NCBI GenBank assembly: GCA_016291655.1
Contig: JAEEYF010000014.1
Coordinates: forward strand, 34,328-98,327
Length of the DNA: 64,000 bases
From: Lachnospiraceae bacterium
GTDB taxonomy: Bacteria > Bacillota > Clostridia > Lachnospirales > Lachnospiraceae
Direction of reading: 5' to 3'
Under the pieces are notes generated by a model, which worked only from the letters and a program-made list of their open reading frames with translations, had not been told where the DNA came from and did not search any database. The translations under genes and the position numbers were made by a program. Of the stretch, positions 35,646 through 46,092 are shown piece by piece. Each line of letters opens with the position of its first letter. Within the stretch, counting starts at the first letter, position 1.

Positions 35646-37154
35646 ATGAAAAAAAGTAAGAAGGAATTGGAAAGAGGAGCGGGGCTGTTGATGCCCATCA
35701 GTGCATTGAATTCGCCGTACGGAATAGGCACTTTGGGGAAAGCGGCCTATGATTTTGCGGATTTTGCAAAAAAAACCGGTGCCAAATACTGGCAGGTGCT
35801 TCCCATTGGTCCTACAAGCTACGGAGATTCGCCTTATCAATCTTTTTCGGCCTTTGCGGGAAACCCTTATTTCATAGATCTTGATGTCCTTAAGGCGGAG
35901 GGGCTTCTTACGGAGGCAGATCTCGAACCCTATGCAAAGAGCTGGGGAACGGATCCCTCCGATATAGATTACGAAGCGATCTACAACAATCGGTTCAAGG
36001 TGCTGAAGATCGCATACAAAAACAGCAGGCATAAAACAAAAGCTTCATATAAGAAGTTTGTTTCGGATAATGAATACTGGCTCGCAGACTATGCCTTTTA
36101 TATGGCCGTAAAGACGGAAAACGGCGGAAGGTCATGGCAGGAATGGGACGACGGTATACGAAAGAGAAAGAAGAAATCGGTAGAGGCTTTAAAAAAGAAG
36201 CTTGCAGATGAGATCGATTTTTGGAGTTTTATACAATATAAGTTTGAAGAGCAGTGGAACAAGCTGAAGAAGTATGTAAACAATCTGGGGATTGAGATCG
36301 TCGGAGATATTCCGCTTTATGTGGCGTTGGATTCGACGGACGTGTGGGTGCATCCGGATCTGTTTGAACTGGATGAGGATCTCAGAGAGATCAATATCGC
36401 CGGAGTTCCGCCCGACATGTTTTCTGCAACCGGTCAGAGGTGGGGAAATCCCATATATCGCTGGACAGAGATGGAAAAGGACGGCTTTTCCTGGTGGGCT
36501 GAACGCATGAAGTCCTGCGGAAAGCGCTACGATGTGGTCAGGATCGATCATTTCATAGGTATAGTGAACTACTGGTCAATTCCCGCCACCTGCCCCACGG
36601 CAGTGGATGGCGCATGGATAAAGGGACCGGGAAAGAAACTGACTGACATGATCAATTCCGTTATACCGGATACGAAGCTGATCGCGGAGGATCTGGGAGT
36701 CCTCACCGAGCCTGTAAAGAAGCTCATAAACAGGAACAATTATCCCGGCATGAAGATTTTGGAGTTTGCGCTGGACGGAAATCCTGACAATCCTTATCTT
36801 CCTCACAATTTTACAACGGATAATCTTATTGTGTACACAGGTACCCATGACAATGAGACTCTGGCCGGCGCCTTACTTTCCTGCAAGGTTTCCGAAATGA
36901 AGAAGCTGATGGAGTACTACAATGCGGAAAGCGAGGACGAGCTTCCGAAAATGATGATCAGGGCTGCATATGCTTCCGTTGCCCGCGTGGCGATCATACA
37001 GGTGCAGGATCTTCTGGAACTCGACAATTCGGCGCGCATCAATTTCCCTTCCACCATAGGTCAAAACTGGCGGTGGAGAGTAACCGAAAAGCAGCTGAAC
37101 AGTATTGATACCAAATACTATAAGAAAATGACGAAGACATACGGAAGAGCCTGA
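35646..37154 (+). CDS. malQ: 4-alpha-glucanotransferase (amylomaltase, GH77)
   Basis: MalQ (502 aa) disproportionates maltodextrins. GH77 marks are GAGLLMPISALNSPYGIG at the start, WQVLPIGPTSYGDSPYQS (near 46), VRIDHFIG (nucleophile Asp, near 298), LIAEDLG (acid/base Glu, near 344) and YTGTHDNET (near 395). No signal peptide. The ATG at 35646 is preferred since GGAGG lies 5 bp upstream; the frame is open 33 codons further back without a ribosome site. glgP follows after 44 bp, giving a glucan-breakdown operon. Confidence 0.96.
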   Translation: MKKSKKELERGAGLLMPISALNSPYGIGTLGKAAYDFADFAKKTGAKYWQVLPIGPTSYGDSPYQSFSAFAGNPYFIDLDVLKAEGLLTEADLEPYAKSWGTDPSDIDYEAIYNNRFKVLKIAYKNSRHKTKASYKKFVSDNEYWLADYAFYMAVKTENGGRSWQEWDDGIRKRKKKSVEALKKKLADEIDFWSFIQYKFEEQWNKLKKYVNNLGIEIVGDIPLYVALDSTDVWVHPDLFELDEDLREINIAGVPPDMFSATGQRWGNPIYRWTEMEKDGFSWWAERMKSCGKRYDVVRIDHFIGIVNYWSIPATCPTAVDGAWIKGPGKKLTDMINSVIPDTKLIAEDLGVLTEPVKKLINRNNYPGMKILEFALDGNPDNPYLPHNFTTDNLIVYTGTHDNETLAGALLSCKVSEMKKLMEYYNAESEDELPKMMIRAAYASVARVAIIQVQDLLELDNSARINFPSTIGQNWRWRVTEKQLNSIDTKYYKKMTKTYGRA

Positions 37155-37198
37155 AACGAGGAAAAGGTTTGGGCTAAAAACACAAGTCGGAGGGTATA

Positions 37199-39544
37199 AT
37201 GGATAATTTTAAGACGAATGTAATCGAAGCTTTGAAGCTGGACTACGGAAAAACCGTGAAAAACGCCACGATTGACGAGTTATATGCGGCAGTCGCAAAG
37301 GCATCGATAAACAGAGTGGGACATGATTTCCCGCAAAAGGCAACAGAAGCTTCGGGAAAGAAAGCAGCTTATCTTTCTGCGGAATTTCTGATCGGCAGAC
37401 TGACCTACAACAATCTTCTCAATCTTGGACTTCTCGGTCAGTACACGGAGCTCATGTACGAAAACGGAAGAGATCCGGGAGAGCTTGAAGAAACGGAAGA
37501 TCCGGCGCTCGGAAACGGCGGCCTCGGACGTCTTGCGGCCTGCTTCCTGGATTCCGGCGCCACTCTCGGATACAACCTGAACGGTTACGGTATCCGTTAT
37601 AAATACGGGCTTTTTAAGCAGACCATCAAGGAAGGATTCCAGGTCGAGGAGCCCGATGACTGGATGAAGGACGGAGATCCCTGGTCCGTAAGATGCGAGG
37701 AGGAAAAGGTCCTTGTGCATTTTAAGGACGGCGATGTTTGGGCGGTTCCTTATGATATGCCTGTGATCGCTTACGGCGGAAAGAAGATCAACACCTTAAG
37801 ACTCTGGCAGGCAGAGCCTGTGAAGGAGTTTGATTTCGAACTTTTTAACGATCAGGAGTATGCAAAGGAAGCGGCCAACAGGAATTCTGCTTTTGGCATA
37901 TCCGCAGTCCTCTATCCCAATGATTCCACGAAAGCCGGAAAACAGCTGAGACTCAAGCAGCAGTACTTTTTCTCGGCGGCATCGATCCGCGATATGATCC
38001 GCACATTCAAAAAGAAGTACGGAAGCAACTTTAAAAAGTTTTCGTCGGAATATGCCATCCAGTTGAATGATACCCATCCGACCGTAGCCATTCCGGAATT
38101 CATACGGATCATGGTCGAGGAGGAAGGGCTTACCTTTAAGACGGCGTTGAAGATCGCCCGTGAGACCTTTGCATATACAAACCACACGGTAATGGCGGAG
38201 GCGCTGGAAAAGTGGGACGTGGCTCTCTTTAAGTCGGTGATCCCTCATGTGTATAAATATGTGCAGAGCCTGCAGAGGGCAATGGTTAAGGATCTGTCCA
38301 AACTTGATCTTGCACCCTATACGATAGAGAATTACAACCTGATCGACGGAAATCTCATTCATATGGCGCGAATGGCAATCTATGCAACACATTCCACAAA
38401 CGGTGTTGCGGCCATACACACCGAGATCCTGAAGCACGACGCGCTGAAGGAGTGGTACAGGATCTATCCCGAGCGCTTCAACAACAAGACAAACGGTATT
38501 ACGCAGCGCAGATGGCTGGCGCTCTGCAACAGAGAGCTTACCGGCTTTATCAATGATGCCATCGGACAGACATGGATCACCGATCTGGATGACCTGAAAA
38601 AGCTTGAAGTCCTTGCAAAGGATAACGAAGAGATCAGGAAATTCAATGAGATCAAACGCGTAAAGAAGGTGCAGCTTGCCGCTTACATAAAGGAAAAAGA
38701 GGGCATAGACATAAACCCGGATTTCATTTTCGATGTTCAGATGAAGCGTCTTCATGAGTACAAGAGGCAGCTCCTCAACGCCTTCTCGATCCTTGACATT
38801 TATTTCGGTTTAAAGGACGGCAGGATAAAAGAATTCACCCCCATGTGCTTTATATTCGGTGCAAAGGCAGCACCCGGATACTTCCGCGCAAAGGGGATAA
38901 TCAAGTATATCAACGAGATCGGGAAGATGATAAACTCCGATCCCGACATGAAGGATAAGCTTCAGGTGGTATTTGTTCAGAACTACAATGTTTCCTACGC
39001 AGAAAAGCTTTGCACGGCAGCGGATCTTTCGGAACAGATCTCAACAGCGGGAACGGAAGCATCCGGAACAGGCAACATGAAGCTCATGCTTAACGGCGCG
39101 GTTACTCTCGGAACCTACGACGGAGCCAACGTTGAGATCGTCGCGGAAGCGGGAGAAGAAAACAACTACATTTTCGGCAAGAGAGTGGAAGAGATCGATG
39201 AATTAAAGGCTGAAGGATATGATTCGAAGAAGCTTTACAAGGCGGATCCCCGTCTCAAGAGAGTGGTGGACACCCTTGTGGACGGAACCTTCTCCGATGG
39301 AGGAACGGGCATGTTCAGGGAGCTTTACACATCGCTTCTTGAGGGTGCTTCCTGGCACAAACCCGACCACTACTTCATTTTTGCGGATTTCAATTCCTAT
39401 GTTGAGACCAAGCTTCGTGCCAACCGCGACTACAAGGACAGACTTGCTTTCGGAAAGAAGTGCCTCATGAACGTGGCAAATGCAGGCAAGTTCTCTTCCG
39501 ACCGCACCATTAAAGATTACGCAACAGACATATGGAAACTGTAA
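37199..39544 (+). CDS. glgP: Glycogen/starch/alpha-glucan phosphorylase
   Basis: The 781-residue GT35 enzyme phosphorolyses alpha-1,4-glucans to glucose 1-phosphate. Seen are EDPALGNGGLGRLAACFLDS (near 101), IQLNDTHPTVAIPE (near 286), NGITQRRWL (near 428) and the pyridoxal-phosphate site EASGTGNMKLMLNG with the Lys near residue 628. GGAGG upstream of the ATG. It works with MalQ: the transferase rearranges short dextrins so the phosphorylase can use them, and a phosphosugar mutase at 43671 can convert the product to glucose 6-phosphate. Confidence 0.96.
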   Translation: MDNFKTNVIEALKLDYGKTVKNATIDELYAAVAKASINRVGHDFPQKATEASGKKAAYLSAEFLIGRLTYNNLLNLGLLGQYTELMYENGRDPGELEETEDPALGNGGLGRLAACFLDSGATLGYNLNGYGIRYKYGLFKQTIKEGFQVEEPDDWMKDGDPWSVRCEEEKVLVHFKDGDVWAVPYDMPVIAYGGKKINTLRLWQAEPVKEFDFELFNDQEYAKEAANRNSAFGISAVLYPNDSTKAGKQLRLKQQYFFSAASIRDMIRTFKKKYGSNFKKFSSEYAIQLNDTHPTVAIPEFIRIMVEEEGLTFKTALKIARETFAYTNHTVMAEALEKWDVALFKSVIPHVYKYVQSLQRAMVKDLSKLDLAPYTIENYNLIDGNLIHMARMAIYATHSTNGVAAIHTEILKHDALKEWYRIYPERFNNKTNGITQRRWLALCNRELTGFINDAIGQTWITDLDDLKKLEVLAKDNEEIRKFNEIKRVKKVQLAAYIKEKEGIDINPDFIFDVQMKRLHEYKRQLLNAFSILDIYFGLKDGRIKEFTPMCFIFGAKAAPGYFRAKGIIKYINEIGKMINSDPDMKDKLQVVFVQNYNVSYAEKLCTAADLSEQISTAGTEASGTGNMKLMLNGAVTLGTYDGANVEIVAEAGEENNYIFGKRVEEIDELKAEGYDSKKLYKADPRLKRVVDTLVDGTFSDGGTGMFRELYTSLLEGASWHKPDHYFIFADFNSYVETKLRANRDYKDRLAFGKKCLMNVANAGKFSSDRTIKDYATDIWKL

Positions 39545-39563
39545 GCTAAAATTGTTAAAATCT

Positions 39564-39600
39564 ATGAGTCAGAGGTTTATCCTTCTGACTCATTTGTGTT
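39564..39600 (+). terminator. Terminator-like hairpin after glgP
   Basis: ATGAGTCAGAGG pairs with CCTTCTGACTCAT (one bulge) across TTTAT, followed by TTGTGTTG. The T-run is imperfect, so termination may be partial. Confidence 0.6.
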
Positions 39601-39618
39601 GTGCGCCCAGCGGCGCAC
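39601..39618 (+). other. GC-rich hairpin upstream of the proS promoter
   Basis: GTGCGCC and GGCGCAC with a CAGC loop, located before the -35 box. Role unknown; it could extend the glgP terminator. Confidence 0.4.
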
Positions 39619-39665
39619 GGGATCGGGGGCTTAAAACAACCTTGGGAGAAACGTACCCTTGCTCC

Positions 39666-39694
39666 TTGACAAAAACACGTTTCTACATTAAAGT
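39666..39694 (+). promoter_or_regulatory. proS promoter
   Basis: TTGACA (39666-39671), 17 bp, TAAAGT (39689-39694). No T-box features (specifier loop or TGGNACC-type sequence) are seen in the short leader. Confidence 0.6.
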
Positions 39695-39776
39695 AACTCT
39701 GTATAACTTTTAAAAGGAAAGTTAGCCTATAAAACGCAAAGGAGGACGCGTGCAAAGGGTGCACGTAAATAATCTA

Positions 39777-41231
39777 ATGGCTAAAGAAAACACTAACAAC
39801 AACAAAAAGATGGTGGAAGCGATCACCTCAATGGGTGAGGATTTCGCACAGTGGTACACCGACGTCGTCAAGAAGGCAGAGCTCATCGATTACTCTGCGG
39901 TCAAGGGATGTCTGATCATCAAGCCTTACGGCTATGCGATCTGGGAGAACATCCAGCGTGAACTTGACAGACGTTTTAAGGAAACAGGCGTAGAGAATGT
40001 ATATATGCCTATGTTCATTCCCGAGAGCCTTTTGGAAAAGGAAAAGGATCACGTGGAAGGCTTTGCTCCCGAAGTAGCGTGGGTAACCCAGGGCGGATTA
40101 CAGCCGTTACAGGAGAAGCTGTGTGTAAGACCTACTTCCGAAACACTTTTTTGTGATTTCTATAAAAATCTCATCCAGTCCTACAGAGATCTTCCGAAGG
40201 TTTACAACCAGTGGTGTTCTGTAGTTCGTTGGGAAAAGGAGACCAGACCTTTCCTTCGTTCGAGAGAATTTTTGTGGCAGGAAGGCCACACCATCCATGC
40301 TACCGCTGAGGAAGCGGAAGCACGCACGATACAGATGCTGAACCTGTATGCGGACTTCTGTGAGGACTTCCTTGCTATGCCCGTTATCCGCGGACAGAAA
40401 ACCGAAAAGGAAAAATTCGCGGGTGCAAAGGACACCTACACCATCGAAGCACTCATGCATGACGGTAAGGCTTTACAGTCAGGTACCAGCCACAACTTCG
40501 GCGACGGATTTGCAAGAGCTTTCGGCATACAATATGCGGACAAGAACAATCAGCTTCAATATGCACATCAGACATCCTGGGGCATGACCACAAGACTCAT
40601 CGGAGCCATCATCATGGTACACGGCGACGATTCCGGTCTTGTACTGCCTCCGAGAGTGGCTCCCACACAGGTTATGGTGATCCCCGTGCAGATGCAGAAG
40701 GAAGGCGTTCTTGAAAGAGCGACCGAACTTTACGAGAGGATCGCAAAGGTTGCCAGAACAAAGATCGATGATTCCGACAAGACACCCGGCTGGAAGTTTG
40801 CCGATTGCGAGATGAGAGGAATCCCCGTAAGAGTAGAGCTGGGACCCAAGGACATCGAAGCGGGTCATTGTGTAGTTGTAAGAAGAGATACAAGAGAAAA
40901 GATCATCGTAAGTCTTGATGAGATAGAGACCAAGATCCCCGAGATCCTTGAAACCATCCAGAAGGATATGTTCGAGCGCGCAAAGGCACATAGGGACAGC
41001 CACATCTGGGAAGCTCACAATTATGATGAACTCAAGGATATAGCGGCTAACAAGCCCGGCTTCATCCGCGCTATGTGGTGCGGCGATCGTGCATGCGAAG
41101 AGAAGATCAAGGACGAACTTGCCGTATCTTCAAGGTGTATGCCCTTCAACGATCGGGAACAGATAGCCGACGTCTGCGTATGCTGCGGAAAACCGGCAAA
41201 GAAGCTTGTTTACTGGGGTAAGGCATATTAA
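39777..41231 (+). CDS. proS: Prolyl-tRNA synthetase (short, archaeal/eukaryal-type)
   Basis: The 484-residue class IIa synthetase is the compact type without the bacterial insertion domain. Seen are the class II motif 2 region [20 protein letters not shown] (near 148), [13 protein letters not shown] (motif 3, near 265) and a C-terminal zinc-type region with [15 protein letters not shown] ending in the aromatic residue that is usual in this subtype. The family normally starts with MAK, so the ATG at 39777 is chosen. However, GGAGG sits at 39741-39745, near a GTG at 39750 that would add nine residues; a small hairpin (CGTGC with GCACG, 39747-39763) between could bring the site close to the ATG. 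The cca gene follows after 2 bp. Confidence 0.93.
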   Translation: MAKENTNNNKKMVEAITSMGEDFAQWYTDVVKKAELIDYSAVKGCLIIKPYGYAIWENIQRELDRRFKETGVENVYMPMFIPESLLEKEKDHVEGFAPEVAWVTQGGLQPLQEKLCVRPTSETLFCDFYKNLIQSYRDLPKVYNQWCSVVRWEKETRPFLRSREFLWQEGHTIHATAEEAEARTIQMLNLYADFCEDFLAMPVIRGQKTEKEKFAGAKDTYTIEALMHDGKALQSGTSHNFGDGFARAFGIQYADKNNQLQYAHQTSWGMTTRLIGAIIMVHGDDSGLVLPPRVAPTQVMVIPVQMQKEGVLERATELYERIAKVARTKIDDSDKTPGWKFADCEMRGIPVRVELGPKDIEAGHCVVVRRDTREKIIVSLDEIETKIPEILETIQKDMFERAKAHRDSHIWEAHNYDELKDIAANKPGFIRAMWCGDRACEEKIKDELAVSSRCMPFNDREQIADVCVCCGKPAKKLVYWGKAY

Positions 41232-41233
41232 TA

Positions 41234-42703
41234 ATGGATATAAGATTGCCCGAAGAGGTTAAAAAAATAATAGGAGTGTTGCAGGAGGCGGGCTATGAGG
41301 CTTATGCCGTCGGAGGCTGCGTTAGAGATGCAATACTCGGAAGGACACCGCAGGATTGGGACATTACCACCTCCGCAAAGCCGGAGGAGGTAAAGGAATT
41401 GTTCCGTCATACGGTGGATACGGGAATTAAGCACGGTACCGTAACGGTCATGCTGAACCATGTGGGATACGAAGTCACCACCTATCGTATAGACGGTGAG
41501 TACGAGGACTGTCGCCATCCCAAGGAGGTCACTTTTACTTCCAAGCTTTCGGAAGACCTTTTAAGAAGAGATTTTACGATCAATGCCATGGCATTTAACG
41601 AAAAGGAAGGCCTGATCGATCTTTTCGGAGGCAGAGAGGATCTGGACAGAGGAGTGATCCGATGCGTGGGTTCGGCCGTGGATCGCTTTGACGAGGACGC
41701 ACTCAGGATACTCAGAGCATTTCGTTTTGCAGCCCAGCTGGGTTTTGAGATCGATGAGGAGACGCTTGACGCCGCAAGGCAGAAGGCACCCAATCTCAGC
41801 AGGGTCAGCGCGGAGAGAATCAGAGTGGAACTCAACAAGATGCTGCTTTCCAAGGGACCTGACAGGCTGTTCGAAGCTCAAGCGGCAGGGATCACGAAGG
41901 TGATCCTTCCGGAGTTCGATGCCATCCTGGCGGGAGGTGCGGATGCAAGAGGCCTTGCGGGTGTGAGAAACGGTCGTGCCATGTCGGGTATGAAGGCAAT
42001 AAAGGCGATCGCGCTTATAGGCACTGCAGCTACGGATCCTGACAATGCTTATGATGAAAAAGATCTTTTGATCCTTAAATGGGCCGCATTGCTCTCACAG
42101 TATGCGGATACTGACATATTCAAAGTGGATGCTGCCGATTTTACGGAGATCAAAGGTGAGGACAAGCCCGAGGACAGGTTTGAAGCCGTTTCGACGTCAG
42201 GTATGGCCGATGCGGAAGAGAACCTCAAGCACGAAAAGGTTCGGGCTGTCATGACAAGGCTGAAATTTGACAATGATACAAGAGACAAGGTGACAAGGCT
42301 TGTGGATTTTCACAGGCAGAAACTCATTCTCGTAAATGATGTGGCGGTCCGCGGTTTCATGAAAAAAGTGGGTCCCGCGCTCTGTCCGCTGTTGTTTGAA
42401 CTTCAGACGGCGGATCTGCTTGCGGACGGCTTTGTGAATGTGGACGGAGATCACACGGTGTATGTTGCAAAGACATTGCCGAAACTGAAGAAAGCAAAAG
42501 AAACCTATAAACTGATCTGCGACAGAGGCGACTGTGTTTCCGTGAGTCAGCTTGCCGTTACGGGCAGCGATCTCATAGAAGCAGGGTTTGCCAAAGGTCC
42601 GGAGATCGGCAGGATGCTCGATTTTCTTTTGGGCAAGGTGCTGGTCGACCAGTCCCTGAACGTGAAGGAAAAACTGCTGGATCTTGCCTGTCTGAATTAT
42701 TAA
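41234..42703 (+). CDS. cca: CCA tRNA nucleotidyltransferase
   Basis: The 489-residue class II enzyme adds or repairs the 3' CCA of tRNAs. Seen are AVGGCVRDAILGRTPQDWDITTSA (nucleotidyl-transfer head, DxD near residue 42-44), RRDFTINAMAF (near 114), RILRAFRFAAQLGFEID (near 158) and the C-terminal helical body. It starts 2 bp after proS with a GGTAAGG site inside that gene's end, so both are one operon devoted to tRNA. There is no HD phosphohydrolase motif, so it belongs to the Firmicutes type. Confidence 0.95.
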   Translation: MDIRLPEEVKKIIGVLQEAGYEAYAVGGCVRDAILGRTPQDWDITTSAKPEEVKELFRHTVDTGIKHGTVTVMLNHVGYEVTTYRIDGEYEDCRHPKEVTFTSKLSEDLLRRDFTINAMAFNEKEGLIDLFGGREDLDRGVIRCVGSAVDRFDEDALRILRAFRFAAQLGFEIDEETLDAARQKAPNLSRVSAERIRVELNKMLLSKGPDRLFEAQAAGITKVILPEFDAILAGGADARGLAGVRNGRAMSGMKAIKAIALIGTAATDPDNAYDEKDLLILKWAALLSQYADTDIFKVDAADFTEIKGEDKPEDRFEAVSTSGMADAEENLKHEKVRAVMTRLKFDNDTRDKVTRLVDFHRQKLILVNDVAVRGFMKKVGPALCPLLFELQTADLLADGFVNVDGDHTVYVAKTLPKLKKAKETYKLICDRGDCVSVSQLAVTGSDLIEAGFAKGPEIGRMLDFLLGKVLVDQSLNVKEKLLDLACLNY

Positions 42704-42715
42704 ACGACATAAAAC

Positions 42716-43654
42716 ATGAGCGATAGCCCGGAATCAAAACAGAATAGCGGTTTGTACGAAGAACGCAGAGTCTACGGCTCCCGGAAGGAAATGGATAAAC
42801 TGAATTCCGGGGAAAAGCCCCGGCCGAAAAAGAAGGGCGGTATGCCGAGTCAGACAGGCATATATGCACTCATCGCAGTCGGAGTTTTTGTAATAGCCAT
42901 TACTGTAGGGCTGGCGGGTCTTTTTAAAAAACCTGCGGAAAAGCCCACGGCAAGACCCGACAATAAGACTGTGGAAGAGCCGGAGGTGACTGTCCGTGAG
43001 TTTTCGGCCGTGGTTCTCGGCACAGATACCGAAAACAGGACGATCACGGTTTTCGATGTCCGTGAAGACAGGGAGTTTTCCGTAAACTATGACGGAACCA
43101 CCGTATTCAGAGGAAAAGAAGGAACAATTATTACCGCCGGGGTTCTGAAGGAGGGCGATCTTTTACATTTCACCTGTAAAGCCAAGGACCCGGAAAAGCT
43201 GGCGGAGGTCGGCTGGAGTAAGGACATATGGGAAAAGACCATGGTCGATGCTCCGGAGATCTATTCCGATGAGAACAGCATAGATATCAGAGGCAAGAAA
43301 TACCACTATTCTCCGGATCTGTGTGTTATGGATAACGGAGTGAAAAAAAGCATTGAAGATCTTGTGCCCGCAGCGGACAGATATACGATACGCGGTGAAG
43401 GTACAACGATTTTGGAAATGATCGTAACTATCGGTCACGGTACATTGCAGCTCATTAATTATGAGAGTTTTGAAAACGGTTTGATTTTGATCGGCGACAG
43501 ATACTACCTGGACATATGCGATCCCGCCACCTATACGGTAAGAGAGGGAACATATGAGGTGAAAGCCTCTATGGGCAGAAAGGAAGCAAGTCAGACGATT
43601 GAGATAAAAAGAAACGAAACAGTGATATTTGATCTTTTGCCATACGGTGAATAG
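42716..43654 (+). CDS. Single-pass membrane protein with PEGA-like C-terminus
   Basis: The 312-residue protein has a basic cytoplasmic N-terminus (about 1-45), one transmembrane helix (IYALIAVGVFVIAITVGLAGLF, roughly 51-70) and an extracytoplasmic part. Beta-rich segments follow, and the end (YTVREGTYEVKASMGRK, near 281) resembles a PEGA domain, a surface beta module. No catalytic motif. It starts 12 bp after cca. It ends 16 bp before the sugar mutase gene. Function unknown; cell-envelope attachment is inferred. Confidence 0.65.
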   Translation: MSDSPESKQNSGLYEERRVYGSRKEMDKLNSGEKPRPKKKGGMPSQTGIYALIAVGVFVIAITVGLAGLFKKPAEKPTARPDNKTVEEPEVTVREFSAVVLGTDTENRTITVFDVREDREFSVNYDGTTVFRGKEGTIITAGVLKEGDLLHFTCKAKDPEKLAEVGWSKDIWEKTMVDAPEIYSDENSIDIRGKKYHYSPDLCVMDNGVKKSIEDLVPAADRYTIRGEGTTILEMIVTIGHGTLQLINYESFENGLILIGDRYYLDICDPATYTVREGTYEVKASMGRKEASQTIEIKRNETVIFDLLPYGE

Positions 43655-43670
43655 AAAAGGAGATTTGATA

Positions 43671-45407
43671 ATGAGAGATTATAGGAAAGTGTACGAGGAA
43701 TGGCTCAGCAATCCCTACTTTGATGAGGACACAAAGGCGGAACTCAGAGCATTGGCCGACAATGACGATCAGATAAAGGAAAGGTTCTATACCGACCTTG
43801 AATTCGGTACGGGCGGACTTCGTGGCGTTATCGGTGCGGGAACAAACCGTATGAACGTTTACACCGTTCGTAAGGCAACTCAGGGACTTGCCAATTACAT
43901 TAAGAGAATGAATGCCTGCGAAAAAGGTGTTGCGATCGCATTCGATTCCAGACGTATGTCACCCGAATTTGCGGATGTTGCGGCTTTATGCCTGAATGCC
44001 AACGGCATCAAGACATATGTTTTTGAATCCCTTCGTCCCACCCCCGTTCTTTCTTTTGCGGTAAGATATCTCGGAGCGACTGCGGGAATTAACATAACCG
44101 CAAGTCACAATCCTCCGGAGTACAACGGCTACAAGGTTTATTGGGAGGATGGCGCACAGATCATCCCTCCTCATGATGTGGAGATCCTTAAGGAAGTAAA
44201 GAACGTTACGGATTACAACAATGTACTTACCATGGATAAGGCAGAGGCAGTAAAGAAAGGTCTTTACAACGTGATCGGCAAGGAGATCGATGATTCCTAT
44301 ACGGAAACTTTGAAGAAGCTTGTTTTGAGACCCGAAGCCATTAAGGAATGGGGCGACAAGCTGAAGATCGTTTACACTCCCCTTCACGGAACAGGAAATC
44401 TTCCCGTTCGTCGCGTGCTGAAGGAACTTGGTTTTAAGAACGTTACGGTTGTTCCCGAACAGGAGCTTCCCGACGGAAACTTCCCCACAGTATCTTATCC
44501 CAACCCCGAAGCAAAGGAAGCCTTTGCACTGGGCCTTGCACTTGCAAAGAAGATCGACGCCGACCTGGTTCTCGCAAACGATCCCGATGCGGACAGACTC
44601 GGTGTTTATGTTAAGGATACAAAGAGCGGAGAGTACATCTCATTGACAGGAAACATGTCAGGCTGCCTTCTTGCGGATTATGAGATCATGTCCAGGAAGG
44701 AAAAGGACGGAAAGCTTCCCGCTGACGGAACACTTATCACCACCATCGTTTCCACCAATATGGCAAGAGATATCGCAGATTACTACAAGACAGACTACAT
44801 TGAGGTTCTCACGGGCTTCAAGTTCATCGGCGGTAAGATGAGAGAGTTTGATGAGACAGGAAAGGGCACCTACCTCTTTGGTTTCGAAGAAAGCTACGGC
44901 TGCCTCATCGGAGATCATGCCCGTGATAAGGATGCGGTTGTTGCGACTATGGCACTCTGCGAAGCCGCCGCTTACTATAAGACACGCAATATGACCCTTT
45001 GGGATGCTATGATCGAGCTCTATGAGCGTTACGGCTACTACAAAGATGATATCATTTCCGTTACAATGAAGGGCATCACAGGCCTTCAGAAGATCTCGGA
45101 GATCATGGACACATTGAGGAATAACCCGGTTAAAGAGATCGGCGGTCTGAAGACTCTTGCGGTACGTGACTATAAGGCTGACACGAGAACGGATCTTAAG
45201 AACGGTGTTGTTACAAAAACAGGTCTTCCCAACTCAAATGTTCTTTATTATGAACTGGAGAACAATTCCTATCTTTGTGTACGTCCTTCGGGAACAGAGC
45301 CCAAGATCAAGCTGTACTTCGGTGTTAAGGGTACTTCCCTTGCGGATGCGGATGAGAGATCCAAAAAGCTCGGCACTGAGGTTAAAGCACTCCTTGAGTC
45401 AATGTGA
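43671..45407 (+). CDS. Phosphosugar mutase (phosphoglucomutase/phosphomannomutase family)
   Basis: The 578-residue alpha-D-phosphohexomutase has the phospho-Ser loop TASHNPPEYNGYK (Ser near residue 145), the metal loop DPDADRLGV (near 305), the sugar loop GFEESYG (near 405) and the phosphate-binding RPSGTEPKIKLY (near 543). The length and motifs fit the PgcA-type phosphoglucomutases of Firmicutes, converting glucose 1-phosphate to glucose 6-phosphate. The ATG at 43671 has AAAGGAG 9 bp upstream. It links to the glycogen phosphorylase upstream by function. Confidence 0.93.
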   Translation: MRDYRKVYEEWLSNPYFDEDTKAELRALADNDDQIKERFYTDLEFGTGGLRGVIGAGTNRMNVYTVRKATQGLANYIKRMNACEKGVAIAFDSRRMSPEFADVAALCLNANGIKTYVFESLRPTPVLSFAVRYLGATAGINITASHNPPEYNGYKVYWEDGAQIIPPHDVEILKEVKNVTDYNNVLTMDKAEAVKKGLYNVIGKEIDDSYTETLKKLVLRPEAIKEWGDKLKIVYTPLHGTGNLPVRRVLKELGFKNVTVVPEQELPDGNFPTVSYPNPEAKEAFALGLALAKKIDADLVLANDPDADRLGVYVKDTKSGEYISLTGNMSGCLLADYEIMSRKEKDGKLPADGTLITTIVSTNMARDIADYYKTDYIEVLTGFKFIGGKMREFDETGKGTYLFGFEESYGCLIGDHARDKDAVVATMALCEAAAYYKTRNMTLWDAMIELYERYGYYKDDIISVTMKGITGLQKISEIMDTLRNNPVKEIGGLKTLAVRDYKADTRTDLKNGVVTKTGLPNSNVLYYELENNSYLCVRPSGTEPKIKLYFGVKGTSLADADERSKKLGTEVKALLESM

Positions 45408-45437
45408 TCGCAGCACTAAAGTCAGGAGCAGTTTTTA

Positions 45438-46085
45438 ATGATTAAATACGTTTTGGTCGATCTTGACGGTACGATCACGAATTCGGAAGAAGGCATTACA
45501 AAATGCATAGCATATGCCCTTGACTCCTTCGGGATCGGAACGAAGGATCTTAAAAGCCTCCGAAAGTATATAGGACCTCCGATAACCCGGTCCTTTGCGG
45601 ATGCGGGACTCAGTGCGGAGCAGGTGGCTCCGGGCATACAAAGGTATCGCGAAAGATATGACCGGGAGGGACTTTATGAGGCAGAGGTTTACGACGGAGT
45701 CCCGGAAATGCTCAAAAAGCTTCGGGAAGCGGGGAAAACACTGATCCTTGCCACTTCCAAACCCATCGGGTTTGCGACAAGGATCATGAAGCATTTCAAG
45801 ATGGATGTCTATATGGACGATCTTTGCGGAGCGGCTTCCGATACCGACAGAAACACAAAAGCAGAGGTAATAGAGTATATCCTGGAAAAACATGGTATTA
45901 CCGACAGGTCTGAGGTACTGATGCTGGGTGACACCCGTTTTGACGTGGAAGGCGCAAACCTTTGCGGGATCAAGACCATGGGCGTTCTGTGGGGCTTCGG
46001 AAGTCGTGAAAGCCTTGAAAAGGAAGGCGCTGCCTACTTTGCTTCAACTCCTGCGGAGGCTGCGGAGAAAATAATAAATTTATAA
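45438..46085 (+). CDS. HAD-superfamily hydrolase, phosphoglycolate phosphatase-like
   Basis: The 215-residue HAD phosphatase shows all four motifs: DLDGT (8-12), ATSKP (near 105), Lys near 150 and LGDTRFDVEGA (near 158). The alpha-helical cap subclass I between motifs one and two fits Gph/PgpB-type enzymes. Substrate is uncertain (phosphoglycolate or another small phosphate ester). GGAG upstream of the ATG. A strong terminator follows. Confidence 0.88.
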   Translation: MIKYVLVDLDGTITNSEEGITKCIAYALDSFGIGTKDLKSLRKYIGPPITRSFADAGLSAEQVAPGIQRYRERYDREGLYEAEVYDGVPEMLKKLREAGKTLILATSKPIGFATRIMKHFKMDVYMDDLCGAASDTDRNTKAEVIEYILEKHGITDRSEVLMLGDTRFDVEGANLCGIKTMGVLWGFGSRESLEKEGAAYFASTPAEAAEKIINL

Positions 46086-46092
46086 AATATTC

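Noticed and set aside
39601..39776. A T-box leader before proS
   Set aside because: The region between promoter and start is only about 80 nt and lacks a specifier loop or antiterminator sequence.
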